This document shows positions 36,323-44,881 of a stretch of DNA of 64,000 nt, one piece after another. Every line of letters begins with the position of its first letter. Within the stretch, counting starts at the first letter, position 1. The notes under the pieces are model-generated. The model saw only the letters and a list, made by a program, of their open reading frames with translations. It was not told the origin of the DNA and did no database searches. This DNA comes from Actinomadura flavalba DSM 45200 (GTDB lineage: Bacteria > Actinomycetota > Actinomycetes > Streptosporangiales > Streptosporangiaceae), in assembly GCF_000374305.1 (NCBI RefSeq), contig NZ_KB894095.1, forward strand, positions 124,001 through 188,000, in the 5' to 3' direction. The position numbers and the translations under genes are program-made.

Positions 36323-36609
36323 TTGACCGTCAAAGCCGAAGACGAATCGGCCCTACAGAACCTGATGGCTGAGCTCCGCAAGATCGGCCTCCTCGCCGTA
36401 CGCTCCGGTCCCGGCGTGGACGTCACGCTTCGCAGTTCCGAAGACCAGCGGATCATCGGCGGCGCCTACGTGGTCATCTCCAAGGGCGACGTGTACTCCT
36501 GGTGGCGCGGCAACGAGAACCACCACGCCACCAACGACCCCGCCGGAGCCGCGCAGGCGATCCACCGCTACATCCTTGACCACCTGCACCCCACCCCCTG
36601 CCCCCCTGA
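36323..36609 (+). pseudogene. Small hypothetical protein with a frameshifted C-terminus
   Basis: From TTG 36323, with AAAGGAAG upstream, the frame reads ESALQNLMAELRKIGLLAVR, GVDVTLRSSEDQRIIGGAYV and AQAIHRYILDHLHPTPC, a convincing ~95-residue alpha/beta protein. The frame then runs on through a terminator for 200 residues of nonsense. One base less in the run of six Cs at 36601-36606 would place TGA at 36607-36609, five bases before the hairpin. I take that as the true end; the C-run indel may be real or an assembly error. Function unknown. Confidence 0.55.
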
Positions 36610-36613
36610 AAAG

Positions 36614-36646
36614 GAACCCCGGTGCCCTCCGAAGGCGCCGGGGTTC
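36614..36646 (+). terminator. Strong hairpin terminator
   Basis: GAACCCCGGTGCC (36614-36626) pairs with GGCGCCGGGGTTC (36634-36646) over 13 positions with one G-U pair and a 7-base loop, followed by TTCG. It closes the small-gene operon. Confidence 0.8.
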
Positions 36647-36705
36647 TTCGTGGTTCGAGATGATCCCGGTGCGCATCAGGATGGCGTTGACCTACTACAG
36701 CCCTC

Positions 36706-36906
36706 TTGTGGGAGTGCCGAAGCGAGGCGGCGCGGCACCTGCGCACGCAATTCCCCGCCGCGACCCCGTGTTGGGGCAAGGCCACCCAGCAGTGGTGGGC
36801 GCGAGTGCGGTTTCCCAACGGCACCGACACGCTGGTGTGCGCCGACCACCCCGACGGGCTGGCCACCGCCATCATGGCGGCCCGGACGAGGGCATCTCAG
36901 TCATAA
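36706..36906 (+). pseudogene. Fragment of a small hypothetical gene
   Basis: A 66-residue frame containing LRTQFPAATPCWGKATQQWW and NGTDTLVCADHPDGLATAIM, which looks coding, but there is no clean start and the upstream part seems missing or in another frame. The following 275 bases to the LOG-family gene hold no gene that I can support; the boundary of the accessory region probably lies here. Confidence 0.4.
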
Positions 36907-37181
36907 CGAGACGACACCACGACCTCTATGCGGCACGCATGGAGTCGCATCTGCGGCCGGCAGGAGAAGGCTGATGGGCCGCCTTCAGTTTGCGTTGGCG
37001 CCCATCCTGGACGGGAAGAGGTCACGGTCCAGAAGGAGACGGTGCAGAACCTCGGCTTCTCGTCGACTTGGCAATGTATCCCTCCATCATCCAGCACCAC
37101 GCTCCACACTTGCGCGGCCGAGGGCGCTCACTAGCGCGTCGACTATCACGGATAGAATCGGGAAGCACACAATTCGTAAAG

Positions 37182-37982
37182 TCAGGTGCCCACAGTGTCG
37201 GCCGTGGACTCCACCGCCGCTTCCTCCAGTTCGCGCAGTCCTTCTCGTTCGTGGGCCTTGACGATGTACTGAAGGGCGTCGGCGGGGTCGTCGGTGAGGT
37301 GGATCAACTCCAGGTCATGATCGGAGATAGTGCCTCTGACCTGCATCGTCTTCTTCATCCAGTCGAGCAGGCCGCTCCAGTAGTCGATTCCCATCAGCAC
37401 GATCGGGAAACGAGTGATCTTGCGGGTCTGTACGAGGGTGATAGCCTCGAAAAGCTCGTCGAGAGTCCCGAAGCCACCGGGCAGCACAACGAAGGCCTGT
37501 GAATACTTCACGAAGACCGTCTTGCGGACGAAGAAGTAGCGGAACTCCAGGCCGATGTCGACGTACTTGTTCATGCCCTGTTCGAAGGGGAGTTCGATGC
37601 CGAGGCCGACGGAGAGGCCGCCGGACTCGTGGGCTCCCTTGTTGGCGGCCTCCATGATGCCGGGGCCGCCGCCGGTGATGACGGCGTAGCCGGCGTCGTG
37701 GAGGCGGGCGCCGATGTCGACGCCGAGGGCGTACTCCTCGCTGTCCGGGCTGGTGCGGGCGCTACCGAAGACGCTCACCGCGCGGGGCAGTTCGGCGAGC
37801 AGGCCGAAACCCTCCACGAACTCGGCCTGGATGCGCAGGACGCGCCACGGGTCGGCGTGGACCCAGTCGCCGGGGCCGCGGTGGTCGAGGAGGCGCTGGT
37901 CCGTCGTGGTCTGCGGGACGGCGCGTCCGCGCAGGGTCGCCGGACCCTGACGCCGCGTGCGGGAGTCGTTCTCAGAAGCCAT
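37182..37982 (-). CDS. LOG-family protein (TIGR00730)
   Basis: A 266-residue Rossmann-fold protein of the LOG family, members of which release ribose-5-phosphate from nucleoside monophosphates (cytokinin activation in plants). The signature PGGFGTLDELFE and the earlier VFGSARTSPDSEEYALG and ITGGGPGIMEAANKGA are present. ATG 37982 gives the normal N-terminus. It sits 51 bases after dapE in the same direction, a conserved neighbourhood in actinomycetes, and marks the start of the chromosomal part of the window. Confidence 0.92.
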   Translation of the reverse strand: MASENDSRTRRQGPATLRGRAVPQTTTDQRLLDHRGPGDWVHADPWRVLRIQAEFVEGFGLLAELPRAVSVFGSARTSPDSEEYALGVDIGARLHDAGYAVITGGGPGIMEAANKGAHESGGLSVGLGIELPFEQGMNKYVDIGLEFRYFFVRKTVFVKYSQAFVVLPGGFGTLDELFEAITLVQTRKITRFPIVLMGIDYWSGLLDWMKKTMQVRGTISDHDLELIHLTDDPADALQYIVKAHEREGLRELEEAAVESTADTVGT

Positions 37983-38033
37983 GCCCCACACCGTAGCCCG
38001 CCCGGACCTGGCCGGACGGTGAACTTCCGATGG

Positions 38034-39089
38034 TCAGCGGAGCCAGGTGAGGATGCGGTGTTCGCAGTCGGTGATGAGGGGGGTTTCGACGTATTCGCCG
38101 GCGGTGTGGGCGAGGGTGGGCTCGCCGGGGCCGTAGTTGACGGCGGGGACGCCCAGGTCCGCGAAGCGGGCGACGTCGGTCCAGCCGAGCTTGGCGCGGA
38201 CCTCCGCTCCGGCCTCGCGGACGAACGCCGCCGCGGCCGGGTGGTCGAGGCCGGGACGGGCGGCGGACGCGGCGTCCACGACGGTGACGGCATGGCCGGG
38301 GAAAAGGTCGCGGACGTGCTGTTCGGCCTCGGCGAGCGACTTGTCCGGCGCGAACCGGTAGTTCACGGTGACGACGCACTCGTCCGGGATGACGTTCCCG
38401 GCGACCCCGCCGCGGACGAACACCGCGTTCAGCCCCTCGTGGTACTCAAGCCCGTCCACGACGGGCTTCGCGGGCTCGTAGCGGCGCAGCACGTCGAGCA
38501 CCTCGCCCGCCGCGTGGATCGCGTTGACGCCCATCCACGCCCGCGCGCTGTGCGCCCGCTCGCCGGGGACCGTGATCTCGGCGCGCAGCGTGCCCTGGCA
38601 GCCGCCCTCGATGAGCCCGCCGGTCGGCTCCAGCAGGACGGCGAAGTCGCCCGCGAGCAGGTCGGGACGGGTCGCGGCGAGCCGCCGCAGCCCGTTGCGC
38701 TCGGCGTCGACCTCTTCGCACTCGTAGAAGACGTACGTGACGTCGCGGTTCGGCTCGGGCAGCGCGGCGGCGACCTTGAGCTGGACGGCGACGCCCGCCT
38801 TCATGTCGGTGGTGCCGCACCCGTACAGGCGGTCGCCCTCGACCCGCGACGGCAGGTTCGCGTTCACCGGCACCGTGTCGAGGTGCCCGGCGAGGACGAC
38901 GCGTTCGGCGCGCCCGAGCCGCGTCCGCGCGACGACGGTGTCGCCGTCGCGCACGACGTCCAGGTGCCCGAGCCGCCGCAGCGCGTCCTCGACGAGGTCG
39001 GCCAGCCGCTTCTCGTCGCCGCTCACCGACTCCACGTCGACGATGGCCGCCGTCAGGTCCGTCACGTCCGCGGTGAGGTCAAGGCTCAT
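38034..39089 (-). CDS. dapE: Succinyl-diaminopimelate desuccinylase
   Basis: A 351-residue M20 metallopeptidase-fold enzyme that removes succinate from N-succinyl-LL-diaminopimelate in lysine and peptidoglycan synthesis. Metal-site motifs are visible: LAGHLDTVPVN with the first His/Asp, GCGTTDMKAG with the bridging Asp, and FYECEEVDAE with the catalytic Glu-Glu. Length is normal. It runs in the same direction as dapD upstream, 53 bases away, so both steps of the succinylase branch are adjacent. Confidence 0.95.
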   Translation of the reverse strand: MSLDLTADVTDLTAAIVDVESVSGDEKRLADLVEDALRRLGHLDVVRDGDTVVARTRLGRAERVVLAGHLDTVPVNANLPSRVEGDRLYGCGTTDMKAGVAVQLKVAAALPEPNRDVTYVFYECEEVDAERNGLRRLAATRPDLLAGDFAVLLEPTGGLIEGGCQGTLRAEITVPGERAHSARAWMGVNAIHAAGEVLDVLRRYEPAKPVVDGLEYHEGLNAVFVRGGVAGNVIPDECVVTVNYRFAPDKSLAEAEQHVRDLFPGHAVTVVDAASAARPGLDHPAAAAFVREAGAEVRAKLGWTDVARFADLGVPAVNYGPGEPTLAHTAGEYVETPLITDCEHRILTWLR

Positions 39090-39142
39090 GGCAGCAGGTT
39101 AAGCCCGGTGGCGGCGCCGCGCGGCCACCGGGCGCGGGCGCG

Positions 39143-39973
39143 TCAGGTGTTGATGCCGTGGTCGCGGAGGATGTCGTTCAGCTCGGCCTTGTTGTGGCGC
39201 TGGCCCTCTTCGAGGCGCTTGAGGATCAGCACGGCCGGAAGGCCGAAGGAGCCGCCCTTGAACTCCTTGAGGCGGGTGCCGCCGACGGCGACGCACCAGT
39301 CGGGGACGCGGCCCCGGCTGACCTCCTCGCCGGTCTCGACGTCGATGACGGGCATCGAGGCCGACAGGTTCGTGCCGGAGCCGATGACGGCGCCCTTGCC
39401 GACGCGGGCGCCCTCGACGATCATCGAGCGGCTCCCGATCATGGCCTCGTCCTCGACGATGACGGGCTTGGCGTTCGGGGGCTCCAGCACGCCGCCGATG
39501 CCGACACCGCCCGACAGGTGCACGTTCTTGCCGATCTGAGCGCAGGAGCCCACGGTGGCCCAGGTGTCCACCATCGTGCCGGAATCGACGTAGGCGCCGA
39601 TGTTGGTGAACGACGGCATCAGCACGACGCCGGGCGCCAGGTAGGCGCCCCAGCGGGCGATGGCGCCGGGGACGACGCGGACGCCGTCCAGCCGGGTCTT
39701 CAGCGGGATGCGGTCGTGGTACTGGAAGTCGCCCACCTGGGCGCGCACCATGCCCAGCACCTTGAAGCTCAGCAGGATGGCGCGCTTGGCGCGCTCGTCG
39801 ACGACGACGTCGTCGCCGGAGACGTGCGCGACCCGGGCCTCCCCGGCGTCGATCTGGTCGACGGCGGCGACGATCGCGGCGCGGGCCTCGGCGTCGTCGG
39901 GGGTCAGCTCGGCGCGCCGCTCCCACAGCTCGTCGATGCCGGTGGAGATCGGGCTGGTGAACGTTTCGGTCAT
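39143..39973 (-). CDS. dapD: Tetrahydrodipicolinate N-succinyltransferase
   Basis: A 276-residue left-handed beta-helix acyltransferase that succinylates tetrahydrodipicolinate using succinyl-CoA. Hexapeptide-repeat segments include GAYLAPGVVLMPSFTNIGAY, GTMVDTWATVGSCAQIGKNV and LSGGVGIGGVLEPPNA; the C-terminus LKRLEEGQRHNKAELNDIL is typical. ATG 39973 is chosen because it starts MTETFTSPISTGIDELW, the family N-terminus. It precedes dapE in the same transcript and is divergent from the lysozyme-like gene 42 bases away. Confidence 0.95.
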   Translation of the reverse strand: MTETFTSPISTGIDELWERRAELTPDDAEARAAIVAAVDQIDAGEARVAHVSGDDVVVDERAKRAILLSFKVLGMVRAQVGDFQYHDRIPLKTRLDGVRVVPGAIARWGAYLAPGVVLMPSFTNIGAYVDSGTMVDTWATVGSCAQIGKNVHLSGGVGIGGVLEPPNAKPVIVEDEAMIGSRSMIVEGARVGKGAVIGSGTNLSASMPVIDVETGEEVSRGRVPDWCVAVGGTRLKEFKGGSFGLPAVLILKRLEEGQRHNKAELNDILRDHGINT

Positions 39974-40015
39974 GGCCCTGAGCTTAGTGCTCGCGCATGC
40001 CGGTACGGTCTTCGC

Positions 40016-40882
40016 GTGGGTGCTACGACGGGGCCGGACGGGGCTTCGGTGCGGGCGCGCCGGCGGTGGGCCGTGGTCGCGCTCGTCGTCGTGCTCGGAC
40101 TCGGTGTCGGCGGGTACGTGCTGTACGAGCAGGTTCGTCCGTATCTGCACGGGACGGGCTGCGAGGTGACGACGTCGGAGGGCAAGAAGCCGCTCGATCT
40201 GGAGCAGGGCGCGAACTCCGCGACGATCGCGGGCGTGGCGTTCCGCAAGCAGCTCCCCGAGCGCGCGGTCGTGATCGCGTACGCGACGGCGATCCAGGAG
40301 TCGCACCTGCACAACCTGGAGGGCGGCGACCGCGACTCGGTCGGCATGTTCCAGCAGCGTCCCTCGCAGGGCTGGGGCACGCCGGAGAAGCTGCGCGACC
40401 CGGTGACGTCGACGAGCAAGTTCTTTGACGCGCTGGTCAAAGTAAAGGGTTACCTCGACCGCGACCTGCACGACGCCGCGCAGCGCGTCCAGCGCAGCGC
40501 CGACGGCGACGCCTACGCCCGGCACGAGCCGGACGGCCGCCTGCTGGCGCGAGCGTTCACCGGACGCGAGCCGGCGACGGTCCGCTGCTGGTATCCGCCG
40601 GACGACGACGCCGCGCCGCGCCGCGCCGAGGCGGTCCGCGAGCTGCGCCGGGCGTTCGGCAGCCGTCTCCAGGTGGTCGTCCCGGCTCCGGCCGGGCAGG
40701 ACGCGGTGCGGGTCACGTCGCGCCGGTCGGGCTGGGCGGTGGCGCACTGGGCGGTCACGCACGCCCGCGCGTTCGGGCTGACCGACGTCCGCCACGACGG
40801 CCGCCGCTGGACGGCGCGCAACGGCCACGACGGCTGGCAGCGCGACGAGGACGCCCCCGGCGACCGCGTGGTGCTGCGCTAG
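40016..40882 (+). CDS. Membrane-anchored lysozyme-like protein
   Basis: A 288-residue protein with a basic N-terminus and one transmembrane helix (WAVVALVVVLGLGVGGYVLY, about 18-37), leaving the rest outside the cell. The extracytoplasmic part has IAYATAIQESHLHNLEGG and SVGMFQQRPSQGWGTPE, a pattern like the catalytic Glu and fold core of transglycosylase/lysozyme-like proteins, widespread in actinomycetes as uncharacterised proteins. A peptidoglycan-related role is inferred, and the position next to dapD fits. GTG 40016 gives the membrane-anchor N-terminus. Confidence 0.8.
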   Translation: MGATTGPDGASVRARRRWAVVALVVVLGLGVGGYVLYEQVRPYLHGTGCEVTTSEGKKPLDLEQGANSATIAGVAFRKQLPERAVVIAYATAIQESHLHNLEGGDRDSVGMFQQRPSQGWGTPEKLRDPVTSTSKFFDALVKVKGYLDRDLHDAAQRVQRSADGDAYARHEPDGRLLARAFTGREPATVRCWYPPDDDAAPRRAEAVRELRRAFGSRLQVVVPAPAGQDAVRVTSRRSGWAVAHWAVTHARAFGLTDVRHDGRRWTARNGHDGWQRDEDAPGDRVVLR

Positions 40883-40883
40883 G

Positions 40884-41498
40884 TCACCCGGGCCGGACGG
40901 CGCGGACCAGCGTGTCGAACGCGGTGTGCTCGATCTCACCCCGCACGACGACGCGGGTGACGCGATCGGCCCGGACGACCTCCAGCCCGTTGAGGGCGGC
41001 GGCGACGCCGGTGGCGGTGTAGAGGACGGACGGGTCCCGCGGGCCGCCGACGCCCTCGTTGAGGTTGGTGAGGTCGTGCCCGACGACGAGCAGCGTGCCG
41101 CCGGGGGCGACGGCCTCGGCCGCGCGGTACAGGACGTCGCGCAGGTCTTCGGCGCGCAGGTGCAGGTAGGCGACGAGGACGAGGTCGTAGCCGCGTGGCC
41201 GGGGCCGGTGGTCGCGGACGTCGGCGAGTATCCAGTCGATGTCGGCGCCGTGTTCGGCGGCGAGCCGCCGCGCCTTGCGCAGCCCCTCGACGGAGAAGTC
41301 GACGGCGGTGACGCGCCAGCCGCGCCCGGCGAGCCAGACGGCGTTGCGGCCCTCGCCGGTGGCCAGGTCGAGCGCGCGGCCGGGCGGCAGGTCGGCGGCC
41401 TCGCGCGCGACGAAGACGTTCGGCTCGGCCGTCCAGATCAGCTCGGCGGTGCCGTACCGCGCGTCCCAGCCGTCCCTGTCGCCCTGGTCACGGGCCAT
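40884..41498 (-). CDS. Class I SAM-dependent methyltransferase (TehB-like)
   Basis: A 204-residue methyltransferase with motif I ALDLATGEGRNAVWLAGRGW (about 39-58) and VTAVDFSVEG next to it, then DWILADVRDHRPRP and YDLVLVAYLHL. The N-terminal WDARYGTAELIWTAEPN is characteristic of the TehB/thiopurine-methyltransferase-like group, but the substrate is unknown. It converges with the lysozyme-like gene, one base apart. Confidence 0.88.
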   Translation of the reverse strand: MARDQGDRDGWDARYGTAELIWTAEPNVFVAREAADLPPGRALDLATGEGRNAVWLAGRGWRVTAVDFSVEGLRKARRLAAEHGADIDWILADVRDHRPRPRGYDLVLVAYLHLRAEDLRDVLYRAAEAVAPGGTLLVVGHDLTNLNEGVGGPRDPSVLYTATGVAAALNGLEVVRADRVTRVVVRGEIEHTAFDTLVRAVRPG

Positions 41499-41591
41499 GC
41501 GGGGCTCCCCTCGTCGGGACCATCGTTCCCCGCTCCGGTCGGCCGGGCGTCATCGCGGTTCCAACAGCCGGTATAGGGAACGGGGAGGATC

Positions 41592-42953
41592 ATGAGTGAG
41601 ATCGTCGTGCTCGACACGCCCGCGCTGGGCGACCACGGCTACCTGGCGGGCGCGGGCGGCGTGGCGTTCGTCGTCGATCCGCAGCGCGACATCGACCGGG
41701 TGCTCGACGCGGCGGCCGAGCGCGGCTGGACGATCACCGACGTGTTCGAGACGCACGTCCACAACGACTACGTGTCGGGCGGGCTGGAGCTGGCGCGGGC
41801 GACGGGGGCGCGGTACCACGTCGCGGCCGGGGACGAGGTGGCGTTCGAGCGCAACCCGATCGAGCCGGGCGACGAGGTGGCGGTGGGGCCGCTGCGCGTC
41901 CGGGCGGTGGCGACGCCGGGCCACACGTTCACGCACCTGTCGTACGTGCTCACCGCGCCGGGCCGCGCCCCGGCGGTGTTCACCGGCGGGTCGCTGCTGC
42001 TCGGTTCGACGGGCCGTCCGGATCTGCTCGGCCCCGAGCACGGCGAGGAGCTGGCGCGGGCGCAGCACGCGTCGGCGCGGCGGCTGGCCGACGAGCTGCC
42101 CGACGCGACCGAGGTGTACCCGACGCACGGGTTCGGGTCGTTCTGCTCGGCGACGCCCACGGAGCGGACCGCGTCCACGATCGGCGCGGAGAAGAGGCGG
42201 AACCCCGTCCTGACCCAGGACGAGGAGGCGTACGTCACCGAGCTGCTCGGCGGCCTGGACGACTATCCCGCCTACTACGCCCGTCTCGGCGCGGTGAACG
42301 CCGCCGGTCCCGCGCCCGCCGACCTGTCACCGCCGGGCCGCGCCGACGCGGCCGAGCTGCGCCGCCGGCTGGAGGCGGGCGAGTGGCTGGTGGACCTGCG
42401 CGACCGGACGGCGTTCGCGGCGGGGCATCTGCGCGGGTCGCTGAACTTCGGCCTGGACGGCTCGTTCGCCGTCCACCTCGGCTGGCTGATCCCGTGGGGG
42501 ACGCCGGTGACGCTGCTCGGCGCGACGGCCGCCGACGTCGCCGAAGCGCAGCGCGAGCTGGTGCGGATCGGCATCGACCGCCCGGCGGCGTCCGCGACGG
42601 GCTCGCCGCAGGCGTGGGCGGGCGACGCGAAGCCGGAGACGCTGCGCCTGGCGACGTTCGCGGAGCTGGCGGCCGTCCGGCATCACCGCCGCGTGACGGT
42701 GCTGGACGTCCGCCGCAGGAGCGAGTGGGACGATTCACACATCGCGGGCGCGCTGCACGTTCCGCTGCACGACCTGGCGGACCGCGTGGGCACGCTGCCG
42801 GACGGCGAGATCTGGGTGCACTGCGCGTCGGGCTACCGCGCGTCGATCGCGGCGTCACTGCTGGCGGCGGCGGGCCTCCCGGCCGTCACGATCGACGACG
42901 ACTACGCGACGGCCGTCGAACTGGGACTGACCGAGAACGCCTGTCACATATGA
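41592..42953 (+). CDS. Metallo-beta-lactamase/rhodanese persulfide-metabolism protein
   Basis: A 453-residue fusion of a metallo-beta-lactamase domain and two rhodanese domains. The metal site appears as THVHNDYVSGG (about 56-66) with PGHTFTHLSY; the NDY variant is usual in MBL-rhodanese proteins related to persulfide dioxygenases. The first rhodanese lacks an active cysteine; the second has VHCASGYRAS with the catalytic Cys. It is expected to act on glutathione- or mycothiol-type persulfides, oxidising or transferring sulfur. ATG 41592 has GGGGAGG upstream. The 3' end overlaps an operator-like repeat before the next gene. Confidence 0.9.
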   Translation: MSEIVVLDTPALGDHGYLAGAGGVAFVVDPQRDIDRVLDAAAERGWTITDVFETHVHNDYVSGGLELARATGARYHVAAGDEVAFERNPIEPGDEVAVGPLRVRAVATPGHTFTHLSYVLTAPGRAPAVFTGGSLLLGSTGRPDLLGPEHGEELARAQHASARRLADELPDATEVYPTHGFGSFCSATPTERTASTIGAEKRRNPVLTQDEEAYVTELLGGLDDYPAYYARLGAVNAAGPAPADLSPPGRADAAELRRRLEAGEWLVDLRDRTAFAAGHLRGSLNFGLDGSFAVHLGWLIPWGTPVTLLGATAADVAEAQRELVRIGIDRPAASATGSPQAWAGDAKPETLRLATFAELAAVRHHRRVTVLDVRRRSEWDDSHIAGALHVPLHDLADRVGTLPDGEIWVHCASGYRASIAASLLAAAGLPAVTIDDDYATAVELGLTENACHI

Positions 42954-42967
42954 ACAACTATGTTCAT
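42950..42967. promoter_or_regulatory. Inverted-repeat operator candidate before the CocE-type hydrolase
   Basis: ATGAAC (42950-42955) and GTTCAT (42962-42967) flank a 6-base centre, 66 bases before the hydrolase start and overlapping the last codons of the preceding gene. The AT-rich repeat stands out from the GC-rich surroundings and probably controls the hydrolase gene. Confidence 0.5.
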
Positions 42968-43032
42968 TCAACCTTCCGGCCGGGCGGCCCGGTTGTTAGC
43001 GTCGCGGCACCGTCGAACTCCGGAGCCGTGCC

Positions 43033-44874
43033 ATGCGCAGAGTCCTCGCCGTCCTGGTCCTCCTGCTGTCCGCGCTCGGGCTCGCCGCGCCTCCCCCGGC
43101 CACCGCCGCGCCGCCCGAACCCGGCACGTACCGCGTCCACGTGCTGCGCGACCAGAAGATCCCGCTGCCCGACGGCCGCGTCCTGCGCGCCGACATCCAC
43201 TCCCCCGCCGACCCGGCCACCGGTAAGCCCGCCGACGGGCCGTTCCCCGTCATCGTCGGGTTCACGCCGTACGGGAAGACGCCGTCCGCGCTGGCCGGGC
43301 CGCCCGGCACCGGCGGGCTCAACCCCTACCTGGTCGAGCGCGGCTACATCGGCGTCATCGCGGACGTGCCCGGCACCGGCGGCTCCACCGGCGCGTTCGA
43401 CCTGTTCAGCCCCGAGGAGGCGACCGCGGGGGCCGCGCTCGTCCGCTGGGCCGCCGCGCTGCCGCGCAGCACCGGGAACGTCGGCATGCTCGGGCTGTCC
43501 TACGTCGCGATCGACCAGCTCTTCACCGCCGCCGAGATCGGCCCCGGCTCGCCGCTCAAGGCGATCTTCCCGATGGCGGCGTCCGCCGACCCCTACCGCG
43601 ACCTGTTCACCAGCGGCGGCGCGCTGAACGTCCTGTCCCCGCTCGGCCTGGTGTTCGGCTACGGCGTCACGCGCGTCGCCACGCCGTTCCTCGAACTGCC
43701 CGGCGACCCCGCGACCGCGCTCACCCTCGCCTACGCCAACCTCATGCAGGCCGGGAACTTCGAGCTGGTGATGGCCCGCGACATGATCCTCAACGGGCCG
43801 CGCCGCTACGACGGCCCGTACTGGCGGACCCGCGCACCCGAGACCGTGCTGCGCAAGATCGTGGACAACGGCGTCGCCGTCCACCTGGCGGGCGGGCTGT
43901 ACGACGTCTTCCAGCGCGGCGAGCCCCTGCTGTACAGCGGGTTGCAGAACGCCGCCGCCGGACGGCCCTGGCACGCGCCCATGCTCCCCGGGCAGCCCGC
44001 CGACGAGCGGTTCCGGCTGCTGACCGGGCCGTGGACGCACGGCAACATCGGCGAGGGCGTCGACCTCAACGAGATCCAGCTCCAGTGGTTCGACCGCTGG
44101 CTCAAGGGCCGCCCGGCCGACCTCGGCGCGCCGCTCCAGATCATCGAGCCCGGCGGGCGCCGGTACGAGGCGACGACCTACCCGCTGACCGAGGCCCGCC
44201 CGCACACGCTGTACCTCCGCGAGAACGGACGTCTCACCCCGGACGCCCCGGCCGGGGCCGAACCGCCCGACACCGTGAACTACACCGGCCTCTCCGACCC
44301 CTGCACCCGCTCCACCGACCAGTTCGCGGCCGGGCTGCTGTCCGGCCTCGGCATCGGCGCCGCGTGCGTCGCGCCGCGCGTCAAGCCCGTCCGCGACGAC
44401 GGCCAGGTCACCTACGCGACCGCGCCGCTGGAGCGTCCGCTGACGCTGGCCGGGCCGATCGGCGTGACGCTGCGGGCGTCGTCCACCCGTCCCGACGCGC
44501 TGTTCTCGCTGACCGTCGAGGACGTGGCGCCGGACGGCTCCTCGACCGACATCACCGGCGGCGCGCAGCTCGGCTCGCTCCGCGCGCTCGACGACGAGAA
44601 GAGCTGGCCCGGCCGGAACGGCGCCCTGCTGCGGCCGTACCACCGCATGACGCAGCGCTCGGACGTCCCGGTGAACAAGACCGTCCGCTACGACATCGAG
44701 GTGCGTCCCGCGTTCGCGACCGTCCCCGCCGGGCACCGGCTCCGCCTCCGCGTCGCCACCGCCGACTTCCCGCACCTGATCCCGCTCGCCGACCTGCCCG
44801 CCCTCTTCGCCGGCCGCTACGCCCTCCGGCACTCCGCCGCCGAGCCGTCGAGCATCGAACTGTCCGTCCGCTGA
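43033..44874 (+). CDS. Secreted CocE/NonD-family hydrolase
   Basis: A 613-residue alpha/beta hydrolase with an N-terminal signal peptide (RRVLAVLVLLLSALGLAAP, cleavage near ATAAPPEP). The N-terminal catalytic domain has IPLPDGRVLRADIHSP, VIVGFTPYGKTP, and the nucleophile elbow GMLGLSYVAIDQ (Ser near 157). The C-terminal ~230 residues form the jelly-roll domain of CocE and X-Pro dipeptidyl peptidases (TLAGPIGVTLRASSTRPD). It would hydrolyse an ester or peptide outside the cell. The facing PucR-type gene converges with it, eight bases away. Confidence 0.92.
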   Translation: MRRVLAVLVLLLSALGLAAPPPATAAPPEPGTYRVHVLRDQKIPLPDGRVLRADIHSPADPATGKPADGPFPVIVGFTPYGKTPSALAGPPGTGGLNPYLVERGYIGVIADVPGTGGSTGAFDLFSPEEATAGAALVRWAAALPRSTGNVGMLGLSYVAIDQLFTAAEIGPGSPLKAIFPMAASADPYRDLFTSGGALNVLSPLGLVFGYGVTRVATPFLELPGDPATALTLAYANLMQAGNFELVMARDMILNGPRRYDGPYWRTRAPETVLRKIVDNGVAVHLAGGLYDVFQRGEPLLYSGLQNAAAGRPWHAPMLPGQPADERFRLLTGPWTHGNIGEGVDLNEIQLQWFDRWLKGRPADLGAPLQIIEPGGRRYEATTYPLTEARPHTLYLRENGRLTPDAPAGAEPPDTVNYTGLSDPCTRSTDQFAAGLLSGLGIGAACVAPRVKPVRDDGQVTYATAPLERPLTLAGPIGVTLRASSTRPDALFSLTVEDVAPDGSSTDITGGAQLGSLRALDDEKSWPGRNGALLRPYHRMTQRSDVPVNKTVRYDIEVRPAFATVPAGHRLRLRVATADFPHLIPLADLPALFAGRYALRHSAAEPSSIELSVR

Positions 44875-44881
44875 ACCCGCG

